Positions 1 to 11,627 of a stretch of 64,000 bases of DNA are shown one piece after another. The number at the start of each line of letters is the position of its first letter. Within the stretch, counting starts at the first letter, position 1. The stretch is from Paracentrotus lividus (Eukaryota > Echinodermata > Echinoidea > Camarodonta > Echinidae). The notes under the pieces are model-generated. The model had not been told where the DNA came from. It made no database searches and saw only the letters and a list, made by a program, of their open reading frames with translations. The translations under genes and the position numbers were made by a program. The stretch spans positions 13,315,365 through 13,379,364 of the forward strand of contig CALNVZ010002974.1 of NCBI GenBank assembly GCA_940671915.1, given 5' to 3'.

Positions 1-497
1 GAGCCCAATGGTCATATTGAGCTAAACAAAGAGATATTAAGAATAGCATAAAACAAATGCATGACTAAAGCATAATGTACTTAGCAGGGTCATATGAAAG
101 AAGGGATAGTAGGTAATAGTAACAGTCCATATGATATCTTAAAAAGAACCAATTTTCAAGAGCTGAATATAGTGTGCTCAATCTGCCCTAAAATATATTT
201 TCAACGTTCACAATGTGCAAAATGCTATAAAATCTTTACTAGATGTATTCAACAAACTATATTAAAGTAGTGTTTTGTACAGGATTGCACTTTTTCAAAT
301 TAAAATAAATATGATGTCGATCACAGTAAGTTATCTATCTTGACACATTCTACTTTTATCAAACACTGTAAAGTACTCTAATTCATTCAGCATGATTTGG
401 TTTTGGTATACAACATATTCTCCATATCCCCTTGCCTGAGTTTCCTCTGGCTTAGCATTCATTGTTAACTACAGGGTTGATTTGTATTTGTTTTTAC
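1..497. other. Intronic sequence, nothing recognised
   Basis: This is AT-rich sequence downstream of exon 35 in gene direction. I see no splice-bounded open frame, RNA gene or repeat in it. Confidence 0.6.
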
Positions 498-640
498 CTG
501 GGTTAAGTAGAGGAGCAGTGAGGTAGACTTGGCCAGCCTTGCTCTTTGCTATACATGTGTACTCTCCTTTGTCTTCTATCAACATCATGGTGATGTCTAG
601 GGTAGCCAATCCAGTTTTTTCGTCATACCTGATCACAAAC
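498..640 (-). CDS. Exon 35: second half of Ig18, last exon in window
   Basis: The exon has 143 bases and encodes residues ~2211-2259. It reads FVIRYDEKTGLATLDITMML, then IEDKGEYTCIAKSKAGQV. The acceptor TTTCCACAG joins exon 34 in phase 2. The donor GTAAAA leaves in phase 1, so the protein continues left of the window. Confidence 0.93.
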
Positions 641-1043
641 CTGTGGAAAAAACATATTCAAGAATAAGTAAAGTACATATCTCTGTTCTGCATTAACTGC
701 ATTCATTCAAAATTATGGCAATAAATGTCATGTAGTAAGAACTTTATATGTAATACCTGCATCTCTATCTATACAAGACCTAGAGAAAGGTATATGCCAT
801 CTATTTTTGACACAAGTCTCAGATGAGGCTTAGCCTCACAAGTTGGATTGTATAAAGCATATATATAGCATTAATCAAAATCTCAATTTTATCCATATCT
901 ATCGTTATTGGTTATCACACAGATAACCCATCATAAACCTACATAAAACAATACCAAGAAACTTGTCTTGACATATATTTGCATTTCAGTTACTTGCACA
1001 GGAATATACAAGGTTTTGCTCAGGATTTAGATCTTCTCCATAC

Positions 1044-1287
1044 CTGTATCCTGATTCAATAGGTTTTCCATGTCTCAGCCAGGTGATCTTAGGGGCTGGG
1101 TTGCCGATGACGTTGCAGGCGAAGCGACATCTTCCACCCTCTACATAGCGGCATGGGAGAAGAGGCTTGCCGAACTCTGGTGGACCAATGGGTAGTTTAG
1201 TGGCAGGCTTCTTAGCCTCTGTGTCATTGACAGCATTCATCTGGACTGCAGGTTGTGGTTGCTGAGCCGATGGTGGTGGGGTTCCAG
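1044..1287 (-). CDS. Exon 34: linker and first half of Ig18
   Basis: The exon has 244 bases and encodes residues ~2130-2210. A linker (GTPPPSAQQPQPAVQ, then NAVNDTEAKKPATKL) precedes PPEFGKPLLPCRYVEGG and FACNVIGNPAPKITWLRHG. It enters in phase 1 and leaves in phase 2 within the Arg codon of ESGYR. Confidence 0.94.
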
Positions 1288-1790
1288 CTGTTTAAAACAG
1301 GAGACGATTATTCAATTTAAACAGTTTTTCATGAACTTGTACTTATACTTTCTCTAAATATCATGTGATTGATGAGGATTGAAAATATTAAAGATTAAAT
1401 TGCATCTTTGATTAATGCACATACAAAAGCAAAAAAAAAAAGAAGAAAAAAAAGAAGAAATATAACATATTTATACAGTATATTCCATGGTGTCAACATG
1501 TCATATTCGTAATGGCATCCTGAAAGGCGTAAGGACATAAATTGAATATCACCATTCCCTTCATGCTAAAAGAAAGAAGGACAGAACATTTCTGGATAAA
1601 GTCATGAATTTGTACCTACAGAACCATGAATATTATGAATTATTATGAAATACAGAAGAGCAACAGTAAATTATAAATATCTTACTGGAATATGTTGTGA
1701 AATTTGGAAAGTTAAAACATGTAAAATGTGATTTTCAACTTTCAGAAATTTCACAAACTTGAAAACGTACTGTGAATGATCAGTACTTAC

Positions 1791-2049
1791 GTTTAACCCC
1801 GACATTACAAGAGGTAGACTTGGAGCCTTTGCTGTTTGTGGCAGCGCAGGCGTACTGTCCTGCATCGTCATAGAAGATCTCAGGTATGGTAAGAGTGCTG
1901 ACACCATTCTGGTACTTGATGTCAAAGTCCAAAGATGACATGATAAGGGTACCTTCTCTGTACCACTTGACTTCAGGCTGAGGTTGGCCCTTCACAGCAC
2001 ATTCCAGTTTGACTTGTTGCCCCTCTTTGACAGTCACATCCGAGAGGGT
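1791..2049 (-). CDS. Exon 33: Ig17
   Basis: The exon has 259 bases and encodes residues ~2044-2129. It reads TLSDVTVKEGQQVKLECAV, then KGQPQPEVKWYREGTL and FYDDAGQYACAATNSKGS. Both cysteines and the Trp are present. It enters in phase 0 and leaves in phase 1 through GTAAGT. Confidence 0.95.
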
Positions 2050-2603
2050 CTGGGGATAGAAATAATATCATATCATGAACTTTTTTCACATGATAATGTC
2101 TCCATATACTCTGAAATAGGTTTGGAGTATTCCGGCTTTATATGTGTTTAAAACAAACACTAAATATAGCCACGACAATTATGCTCCATGCTTTTCGGGG
2201 ACCTTGAATTAATGCAATGACCAAGGTAATAATATACTGTAAGCACTTTGGTCGTAAATGGTAAAGTGCCATAAGAAACTGATATTATTATTATCATTTT
2301 TATTTTTTAAAATTATTATTATTATTAATATTCATCATCATCATTTATTTCCCTTTATGAGGGATTCCTGACTCTCGCACCATGATGACAATCCCTCTTC
2401 CATTTCTGTCTTCATCATCCTCCTCATTCAGACCAAGCTTACTGCTTTCCTTCGATCTTCACCATATCTTTCCATGTGATCTTTGGTCTTCCCTTTCCTC
2501 TTACGCCATCCACTTGCTATCCACATGCTCTTTTCACAGGTTCATCATCATTGTCATTATCATTATTATCATATTTGTTCATATCATTATCATCACCCCA
2601 TAC

Positions 2604-2699
2604 CTTGGTGAAGACAGGTCCAGAGGTCACAGCAGGTGGTGGTGGTGCCGCTGGTTTGGGCGCCGCTGCTTCCGTTGGAGCTGCCATCTTTACTTCGAT
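2604..2699 (-). CDS. Exon 32: PEVK-like / Ala-Pro segment, part 3
   Basis: The exon has 96 bases (32 codons, residues ~2012-2043). It reads IEVKMAAPTEAAAPKPAAPP, then PPAVTSGPVFTK, ending in the A-strand of Ig17. Phase 0/0, again skippable in frame, though skipping would remove the first strand residues of Ig17. Confidence 0.9.
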
Positions 2700-3253
2700 C
2701 TACAAGTCAAAAGAAAAAATTTCATTAAAGAACAGAAAAACATTGTCTGCATTGAGAGAAAGAAGGGTGTTTATCTCCTGCCAAGGTTAATTGCTTTCTG
2801 GCTCCTAGCATACAGATTTCTTTTATTAAGTTGAGAAAATACATTGTAAATTACGATGATACCATGTATTCATGCATAGCTATTCAAGTAGTAATATATA
2901 TAATTTGTAACATGCCAAATCCACTTTGACGAAGACTCGAGGTGCACATATACAGGAATATCAATGCTCATTGAATTTCTGCGTATGTATTGCCAATTCT
3001 AGCTAGGAGAATGGAGATGTATTGGCTTAAATCAATCACTGACAATGATAATATCCAGGGCTAAAATTTATATAAAAATAAACACCAATTAATGAGGCAT
3101 CATGACATTCAAAGTACATTTATATTCCAAAATCATCACTGATACAATTGCTTTAAAGCTTACTTCCATAGACTTCAAGACTAAATACATTAGAACTGAG
3201 GTTTAGAATTTGAGGGGTTTAAAAAAAAAAAAAAAAAAAAAAAAAGAACCTAC

Positions 3254-3430
3254 TGTTTGTTGTTGTACTTGTGGTTTTGGTTGTTCTACTTTTTGTGCTG
3301 TTGGTGGTGGTGGTTGTTTTTGTTGCACTTCAATTTGTACTTGTTGCTGAACCTGGGGCTGAGGTTGTGGTGGTGGCTTAACCTCTGCCTCAGGTTTCTT
3401 TACCTCTGTTTGAGGTGGTGGTGGTTTTAC
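3254..3430 (-). CDS. Exon 31: PEVK-like elastic segment, part 2
   Basis: The exon has 177 bases (59 codons, residues ~1953-2011). It reads VKPPPPQTEVKKPEAEVK, then PPPQPQPQVQQQVQIEV. Phase 0/0, so it is a classic cassette that can be skipped in frame. Eight bases beyond its 5' splice site (GTAGGTTC) the transcript would have a run of about 25 U. Confidence 0.9.
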
Positions 3431-4099
3431 CTACAACAATAGAACAGTGAAAAGACGATATTATTAGACAGATTGAACCTGATTTAACCCGACTATCAAC
3501 TGATGTCACGTTGCGTGCCTTTAATTTTCCCACCATGCAAAAAATTATATAACACATGATCGATATCAACCAATATCCCCATGCCAATATATCGCTGACA
3601 TATTCCCTTATCGTGTTACTGTTGTGTTGCTCAACTGTTTGTGTTCATTCAAGATATTTTTCCTCATAATCCCTTTATGAGGAATCCCTCATAAAGGGAA
3701 GTAATTTTACTTGTTAGTGCAAGTGGGCAAGTGATACTTGGCAATCCACAACAAAACATAAGTTACCAGGCATTCACATATTTGAATTATTTGCATCATA
3801 GTTATGTTAATGAAAATATATACATATGGGTACATTTATTAGCTGCTTCAATAATTCAATTTAAATAACCGCAATGTAAACAATCTAAATATGAAAAAAC
3901 CTGGTAACACTACTGTGGAATTGCCCTAATGCACTTGCCCTGTGGGAAAATGCATTATCACCTGCACTATCTAGACTTTGTGCACTGGCAATGCCCTAAC
4001 AAAAAAAAAACAATGCATTTGTATAATGATAGTTTTGGTAACATAATGTCTCTTATTTTCATTATCATTAATGGACTTCAGACTGAATGAAAAGTTTAC

Positions 4100-4269
4100 C
4101 TCTGGTTGTGGCTGTGGTGGTGGTGGTGGTTGGGCTTGTTCTACTTTCTTTTCTTCTTGTGGTGGTGGTGGTGGGGCTGCTGCCTCCTCCTTCTGTTGAG
4201 GTTGTTGCTGCACAGGTTGTTCTTGTGGTGGTGGTGGTTGCGGCTTAACCTCTTCAGTAGGAGCAGTGC
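4100..4269 (-). CDS. Exon 30: PEVK-like elastic segment, part 1
   Basis: The exon has 170 bases and encodes residues ~1896-1952. The composition is almost only P, E, V, K, Q and A: TAPTEEVKPQPPPPQEQP, then QKEEAAAPPPPPQEEKKVEQ, and proline runs made by CCA repeats. It enters in phase 1 and leaves in phase 0. PEVK segments of titin are intrinsically disordered entropic springs. No other function is suggested by the sequence. Confidence 0.92.
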
Positions 4270-7200
4270 CTGGTGGTAAAAAAAAGGATTGGTATCGTAA
4301 ACCACTGCAATATACTTCATATCATTTAAATATTTAAAAACTGTGAACGTATGCACGTGATAGAAAAGACAATTTTCCTTTAGTACTCGCTCATCTTCAT
4401 GTACAGTACCTGGTGCTTCTTAAGAGTAAAGACATTACAGGTTTAAAGACTATACAAATGTTTTTGAAATTATGAACTGAATTCATACCTTTTCAAAAAT
4501 GTACATTGATGAATTTCAATGCATAAGGAAAATAATCTAATCTTTCTCTGCTCAATGAGTCTATGAAAATCATTCATTGTGATTGAACAAGCAATAGAAA
4601 TGTGAGGTGAATTATAATGTCATTGAAAATGAGAACTAGATATACTAAATGCAGTTGTACATGGGACTTATAAAGATATTGCCATTGATAGTGAAATGTA
4701 AACAGATTATTATTCATCATTAATCAGTGCATTCACAATGTGAAATACAGGGAAGAAAGAAAAGGTATTAGCATTTAACGCAGAAGTCAATGTACATCAA
4801 AAGATATGTAAACGATGAATTTGTAGTAATGATCATGCCATGACACTGGCTCATTTACATTTATATGCACAACCTTCATATTTATATTCTTTATTACAAG
4901 TAGTCTATGGGCATGATAATGCTTAAATATATGGTACAATATAAATTTAAGCATAAATGAATACATAGAATTTCAAAACATTATTTGCACGTAGTAATGG
5001 TGTATATGAAATTATGCACACATATTGATGTTATAATGTATCTGCAACGTATTTGCCATGAAATATTTTTGAGAGAAAGTAAGTGCATAGCTTTACAGTG
5101 CTGATTGAAAAAAGAGGACAACTTTTGTACCTTGAGTATTAATATACAAAGGTCTGCAAAGCTTATGATTTCAAGCTGATGTACCATAATAAAAATACAT
5201 ACATTTCTTTATATTTGATATCTATTTAAACAATCTTGATAGAATGTGTTTAGCTTTCGACTCTATATAAAAATTTGTTGAATGATTATATTTGTAAAAG
5301 TCTTAGGATATACCAAAAATGCTACAATGAAAAAGAACAAGTTTCATATTACAAGTTTCAAATTACAATTGTATGCTATATTTATCACATGCTAGCAATC
5401 AAATATGCATACATATCTTCTATAACGTAAAGCTAACTTTTTGTAAACAATTTAGAAGTAGAAATATTGGACTTACACAACTTTCTGTTAAACTGAATCT
5501 AATATTGACTACAATTTACAAATAGCTCTACTTTTGCATCGGCATGCACATAACATGCAAGACTTCTTTTTTTAAATGCTCTATTTTAAGATTTTTTTTT
5601 ATAAATTACATTGTAATTACCTACACAGTATCTACATTTATCTAAAACATCATTTTGATTTGTATCTTGATAAAACAAAGAAATGCATCCTAAAAAGAAG
5701 AAAATAAAGACTGTTCACTTTGTTTGAATATTCATCGTGAAGTTTTCAACGGAGGCAGAATTAATTGCCAGAATAATAACTGATAAGTGAATTAATGAAT
5801 GAAATAATACTTTGGCTGACATTATCATGGTGAACATTTAAGTGCAGCTGAGAAAAGGGTGAAACGGGGAAAACTTGCAAAGATGGTATTGTGCTTGTTA
5901 TATTAAAAATATGAATTCTTCTTTTTAAAAATATAAAACAAAATCTCCAGATATGTAATAAATTAAAAATATAATTTTTCTTTAAGAAATCATCTAGAAT
6001 GGCCAATTGGCCTATTTACACACTGTTTGATTATGATACCAACTAAGAGAAATTTTTAACAAATATCTATCAGAAATCTTGTAAACTTAAAGACTTTGAA
6101 CTAAAAAGAAAAACAAGATGCAATGTTAAACATTTAGTATCCACAATAATGACATCCCTCATAAGATGACATCTTTAATTACTACATTTGTTCACTACCA
6201 ACTGCATATTACACAATATCCATACATCTATCTAATCCATTTTGGGAGTTTTAACAACTGAAGCACAAATAAAAAGTTGATGCAACTAAAAGCCCAAGAT
6301 GTATTTTTTAGTAGTGACAGTACACAAAAATTAAAGTTTGGTGCTGCTGATAATAGAAATATTTGATGATTAAACATGATAATCTCCAATATAATGCATC
6401 AATTCAGACCTTTTTTTTGTCTTGGCACAGAAATCACTAGCAATAATTGCATGTGAATGAATTGCTTAGAATATGTAACTTCAAATGTTTAGATTATGAT
6501 ATTACTACTCAATTTCCACATACAGTCAGTGTTTAAAAAAATGGTACAGTCGGAAAAAAATATTTAGGCGTGAAATATTGTCAAATAATGTGTGTATGTG
6601 GTAACAAAATAAAGCCAAATAATTTTCCTTGCTGATGCGCTTTGTTCTGTATAATTTGCTTTCGTAAAACAAAAGTTATGCTAAATTTTGTGCGACGAGG
6701 AGCAAATCGAAACTGAGCACTTCATGGCCATTACGCGAAACCTATACACAAAGGCATGGGACAGCGTGCGAAAAATGGATTTTTCTTGATTGTAGAAAAC
6801 TAGTCATATTTCAAAAATTACAACACCAAATGTGATGAAAAAAATTGCAGGTGAAAGCCTGATCTTCCTGCTTTTTGAAAATACCACACAATAGCAGGCT
6901 GTGATTAATCTTCATACTATAAAAAAATGTTTTTCACTTGTACCATTTTATTTGACACAGACTGTATACATGTATGCTCATGAACAAAACATTAATCAAG
7001 TTTGTCAGTCACATTCCTTACATACCATCATTGATTTATTTTATTTTGAGAAAAAAACAAACAAGGATAATATTCCTGTCATGGGTAAATAGAATATTCT
7101 TTATACAGAATTTTGCAATACATGCTTTTCCATCTTTCCATAATTTTTTCCCCCTTTTTTAGAAATACTTTTATGTCACAGAAATCGGACTGACAATCTT

Positions 7201-7363
7201 GATTTAAAAAATGCTTAACATGAAAAGACGTGCATATGGACGGACATTGCAAACTATGAACGTATTTGAAACACAGGGAGGGAAAGAATGCAGTCAGATT
7301 GAAATGGTGGTGGTGCAGGCTGCGACGGCGTATGAGAACCGACGGGGTGCGTACCGGACTTAC
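4270..7363. other. 3.1-kb intron upstream of the PEVK exons
   Basis: I looked for further PEVK-type exons (CCA/GAA/AAG-rich on the minus strand) and found none. The only recognisable structure is the TA-flanked MITE at 6523-6964. Confidence 0.65.
6523..6964. mobile_element. TA-flanked MITE, copy 1 (Tc1/mariner-type ends)
   Basis: The 442-bp element is flanked by TA on both sides. Its ends are inverted: CAGTCAGTGT at the left against CAGTCTGTGT read in from the right, both followed by an A-rich run and ATGG. The whole length is very similar to 61386-61828. CAGT ends with TA target sites are typical of Tc1/mariner-derived elements. No transposase is encoded. Confidence 0.85.
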
Positions 7364-7651
7364 TCCTGATGTTCAAAACGGTCTGCGACGTCGAGACCCC
7401 GGCTGCGTTCTCGGCGCGGACGGTGTACTCGCCAGCGTCCTCGTCGAAAACTTCTGGTATGACAAGAATGTACCTGTCACCTTCATCCGAGATCTGGATG
7501 TCGATGGAGTTTTTGAGTTCATCTCCGTTCTGGAACCATTTTACATTCGGTTTCGGGGTGCCAGTTATCTTGACCTCGAATCGAACGGAGTCTCCCTCGG
7601 TCTTATTCTGGCCCTGTAGACCCTGCACAATTTCTGGTGGCTTAGAATCCC
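7364..7651 (-). CDS. Exon 29: Ig16 in one exon
   Basis: The exon has 288 bases and encodes residues ~1800-1895. It reads PPEIVQGLQGQNKTEGDSV, then FEVKITGTPKPNVKWFQNG and FDEDAGEYTVRAENAAGV. Both cysteines are lost (Val). The donor GTAAGT is strong and follows LNIR. Symmetric phase 1/1. Confidence 0.95.
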
Positions 7652-8528
7652 CTGTGAATACAATCCCACACCTTGTTATACACCATTCTATGACTAGAAG
7701 GCTTAAGCTAATGTAACATGTTTTAATGGACAAACATACAAAATGAATATATATAAACCGGGTAAATTTCCCTGATGTGCTGCAAACATGTACATGTATG
7801 GCAAAATTTTAAAAAAATCAAGATTAAAAAAAAACAGAGAAAAGCATCACTTTTGAATGCACTATTATAAAACTATTTTATCATGTTACAAAAAGATACA
7901 TTTCTATTTCTAAAGCCACATGATCCCAATATTATTCTATTCTACAATGTCATCTATTAAAAAAATTTTTTTTGAAGTTAATGAAATTAAAATTCACACA
8001 ATCCAAAGATAGGAGAGGGAAGGGGAAATTGATATAATAACTCAGCAAAGAGGGGAGAAACACATAAACTAAATATATTTTTTTTTCTTAATTTGTCAGC
8101 AAGGTTAGGGTAAAGTTTAAACAAAGGAAGGAAAAACAGAGTGTAAAAAAAAAAATAAAAAATAAAAATAGGTGCCGTATTGTTCTCGATGAACAATTCT
8201 GCACCTTGATGACGTAAGGGGGAAAAAAGATTTCTTGTGGATGGAACAATATTGCAGAACGTATTTTCAGCCTTTCAAGCGCTGTAAGTTCATTTTCATT
8301 CCAAAAATGTAATATGTAACGTTTTTCTGATCAGTGTAATGATATAACTTTCCTTGTGTCATTAAGAGTCCTAAATAAAAAGGGGGATCAGCACAATTTT
8401 AGCTCATGTAACATTTCATGTACCCTTCCAGATTTTTCCATGATGAAATATGCTTTTCTTTTTCTTTTAGTAAGACCTTCCATTTTCCGCCGATGAGAGA
8501 ATATTCTAAGGATTATTTATGAACATAC
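7652..8528. other. Intron between exons 29 and 28
   Basis: AT-rich sequence with short A/T homopolymers. No exon or repeat family recognised. Confidence 0.5.
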
Positions 8529-8726
8529 CTTGGATCTGCAATGTGGCAGAACACATTGCATTTCCGCACTTATTTTCTGCAGTGCACTTGTACTGTCCAT
8601 CGTCCTTTGCGGAGGCCTTGCTGACTTTCAGCGAGCACTTGCCCTTCGCAAAAGAGATGCTGTACTTTGGCGAACTCTTCAATTCCTTGTCATCTTTGAA
8701 CCATTTGACGGTGGGCTCAGGGTGAC
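8529..8726 (-). CDS. Exon 28: remainder of Ig15
   Basis: The exon has 198 bases and encodes residues ~1734-1799. It reads HPEPTVKWFKDDKELKSSP, then KDDGQYKCTAENKCGN. The first cysteine (in exon 27, LQAELKG) is Ala; the second is kept. Symmetric phase 1/1. Its coding sequence has clearly higher GC than the flanking intron. Confidence 0.94.
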
Positions 8727-9649
8727 CTGATGGGTACAGATTAGGATTAGGATGGGGAGGAGTCGGGTTAGGAAAAAGGATTATGGGGTGTATACTGTAC
8801 AGTGTTTCTCACTATTAAACTCGGAAAGCACAGATGAAAGAAATTGATCCGAAAGTTGATTTGGCATTTTTGTTCAAATTTGGATAAGGTCAGTATTACT
8901 GACATTGTTATCTGGTACATGTAAAATAGAAGATGTTTGCATGAATAATCATGAAAATTCACATGCATCCACAAATATTGGGGAGAAATTTGTTATATAC
9001 CCAAAAGTAATATGACAATTTATCAAATTATCGGAACTTCAAACATGGGATCAATAACACATGGAATTTACTTTCATACTGTGCTTGTAAAGAGAAGGCA
9101 ATATATACTAAGATTTGGGCCAAAAACAAAAAGAAGGTGGCAAAAACTGCAATAGACAAGACACTTTATAATGTGTTATGAAGGGTTAACAAGAAAATCA
9201 TACATAGGGCAAAACAAAAATTCAACATGATTGTAAAGGTTCTTGGTTAAATCTTTTACTATCATGTGTAGATTCATTATCATGGGGTGGAATAAAATAA
9301 AGAAACATATATCATAAAGAAATATGTTTGTATACAATCAGTGGTAGTAGGGCTATTATAATTCTAATGAAATATGTAATTCACTCAATAAAACATTTTT
9401 AAGGATCACACTACAGCAAAAACGAAGTATTATAGTACATAGAATTAAAAATCCCTCATATAACATATTGTCTGCAGAGGGCCAACAGGGGTCTGTTTCA
9501 CAAAGAATTACGAATGACTTTAGGTCACATTAGAATTCTAAATGCATGCGGTATTTAACATGTAATCTCATTGACAGACTTGTCAATTGTGCACCTCTCC
9601 TAAGCATGATGTAACTAGAAAGTTAAGTGCGACTTTAAGTTATGTATAA

Positions 9650-9840
9650 CCAGGTTCTCAACATAAAATCACATATGGAAAGGGGAACAGCAAGTAGTCT
9701 ACAGTCTACCAATTTTCATGTTCACATCATTGAAATGATTTAGTTCAGGAGTATTTTCTACTTTTTTCAAAGATTATTTCATCACTTTGAAACATACTCT
9801 TGAGCTTAGCCTGTAGGGTTGAGACTGTAAGTTATGTGTG
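9650..9840. repeat. Duplicated intron plus donor end of exon 27
   Basis: The block starting with the ...GGTTCTCAACATA motif near 9653 recurs near 9861, about 208 bp away. The copy reaches a TCTTGAGCTTAGCCTGTAGG segment at 9798 that matches the left (donor) end of exon 27 at 9990. The copied donor reads GTATG. Beyond about 22 exon bases the similarity stops, so this is a partial exon copy rather than a functional exon. Confidence 0.75.
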
Positions 9841-9989
9841 TCTCTGTGAAACAAGCCCTGGGTTCTCAACATACAATCACACAAGGAAAGGGGAACAGCA
9901 AGTAGAATATGACAGTCTACCAATCATGTTATAGTTTGGGAGTAATTCCTAATGTTTTAAGATTTTTATTTCATGACTTTGACACCTAC

Positions 9990-10150
9990 CCTTGAGCTCA
10001 GCCTGTAGGGTAGCGGCTTGGCCCTCCTTGACAGAGACGCTTTTTAGCGGTTGAGTGAACTTTGGCGCCTCCTCTTGGCCAATGCGCCCTCGGCTCATGG
10101 CCTCGGCGCTATACACTACCCGAGTGGTGGTGGTAGTGGTTGTCTCAATA
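9990..10150 (-). CDS. Exon 27: Thr-rich linker and start of Ig15
   Basis: The exon has 161 bases and encodes residues ~1681-1733. A linker with a Thr run (IETTTTTTRVVYSAEAM) leads to APKFTQPLKSVSVKEGQ. It enters in phase 2 and leaves in phase 1. The linker contains an in-frame ATG (AEAMSRGR) with G at position -3 that could serve as an internal start (inference). The donor-end part of this exon is duplicated in the following intron near 9798. Confidence 0.92.
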
Positions 10151-11385
10151 CTGAAAGATAAAAAAGAATTAGTTTTCAGTTATAAAAAAGTTCTTGTCTA
10201 TTTAACATCCCAACGGCGTAAATTCCTTTACGTTTCAGGTACATGTACATGGCTGTTTCCATGCTGTAACAACAAAAATAAAAAAGCGTAAACAAACATA
10301 ACTGTGAAATATATAAATATGAGACGTTATTTCCTAACATGCATTACACATTAACGTTTTGCCCACAACAAAATATTTGGGGTCTGTCTGGACCACACTG
10401 TTGCTGCTTTCAAGCCCCAGAACTATTTATCCAATGAGCAAAAATTTACTAGAAGTAAAGTAAAAAGTAGTAATACATAGGTACAATTTGTTGTAATCAT
10501 TTGTAATGTCTAAAAAGATGGTTAGTTATTGTGTTGATATTGCTTCTTTAAACATGTATTGCTGATGTTGATTCAAAGATGCAATGTAAAAGATTTTTGA
10601 TGTCTACACTGAAGTCTTATCCATTGATGATCACAGACTACAGAGAAATTAGAAATTATCCCCTATATACTTTCATGGTTTCTTTGTATGATAATGCCCA
10701 TTGTTTTATGAATCATTATTCTTTGATATTTAGATGAAAATACACATATATGTAATACATTGCAATCATGATAATTTCAACCATTTAGCTCATGTATGTA
10801 TGTTATTGTTTGATATATTGTCCAAATAAATATCAATTTAATTGAATTAATTTGAATCCACTTTCATCATGCAAAAATCATGCAAAAACAAACAAAACCG
10901 TCTAAACTGTAAGCTTTCATCTCTGAGAGGGCATCTCAAAGCTGCCTGTAAGCATTGAGAGATGATTATGGCTATGTTTACAAGGTTCAGTAGTGAAAAT
11001 TGTTTAACAAACAGCCATACATTACCGCATCAGAAGCTTTAATGAATCCAAATTGATTTTAAACAAAGTGAAAATATTTCTATCATCATGCGAAAATATC
11101 CAATATTTCAATAAAGAGCTACTCAACATCTACATATCTCCAGAAGATGAGAAACAAAAAAATTACGTTCAAAATTGGCTTAAACCTATTGGAGTATCAT
11201 ATATGTTACTAACAAAACATAAGACTTTATACTATGCGTATTCAATGATGGACACACATTGACCTCACACAGGATATTATTTCTTATCCCTCTCCCATAT
11301 CACCTGTAAAATGTAGGCTTTTACTTTCATGGAAGTCATACCTAATATTGGAAAACTGATGAATGTTTAAGATTTTCTTGGGATA

Positions 11386-11627
11386 TTAACCCGTTGTATA
11401 CTGAGAACTTTTTACAAAGCCGAATGAATCGTGATTGTCAAGCATACTTGCAAGAAATTCTTTTCATTTAAAGGTGAAACAAAGACATCTTTAAATAGAT
11501 CAATGTCAGATCATTTAAATAAGGTCTTTATATGTTTATGCAAACATGAGGGAAATAAACGGTTGACAAGAGGGATGTTCTGTTTCTTCAGCCCGCATAT
11601 ATGCGGGCTTAGTATACAACGGGTTAA
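11386..11627. mobile_element. MITE with palindromic core, long form
   Basis: Inverted ends TTAACCCGTTGTATACT at the left and AGTATACAACGGGTTAA at the right bound 242 bp. Next to the right end is a perfect hairpin-like core, AGCCCGCATATATGCGGGCT. Related ends and core occur at 33994-34086 and 59966-60064. Confidence 0.8.

Larger units (their letters stand above)
641..4099. other. Introns between exons 35 and 30 (641-1043, 1288-1790, 2050-2603, 2700-3253, 3431-4099)
   Basis: These introns are AT-rich. They hold ATT/ATC-type microsatellite sequence near 2281-2345 and 2540-2600 and a poly(A) run at 3221-3245. I see no further exon. Confidence 0.6.

Noticed and set aside
2382-2834. 150-residue open frame on the plus strand
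   Set aside because: It is low-complexity Ser/Ile sequence and overlaps exon 32 in antisense. The minus-strand reading has splice sites and joins in frame.
4270-7363. Additional PEVK exons
   Set aside because: No CCA/GAA/AAG-rich minus-strand segment with splice sites was found, and exon 29 joins exon 30 in phase without one.
7266-7716. Two overlapping plus-strand frames of ~115 residues
   Set aside because: They are antisense to the Ig16 exon. They exist because the exon has higher GC and few stops; no domain is recognisable.
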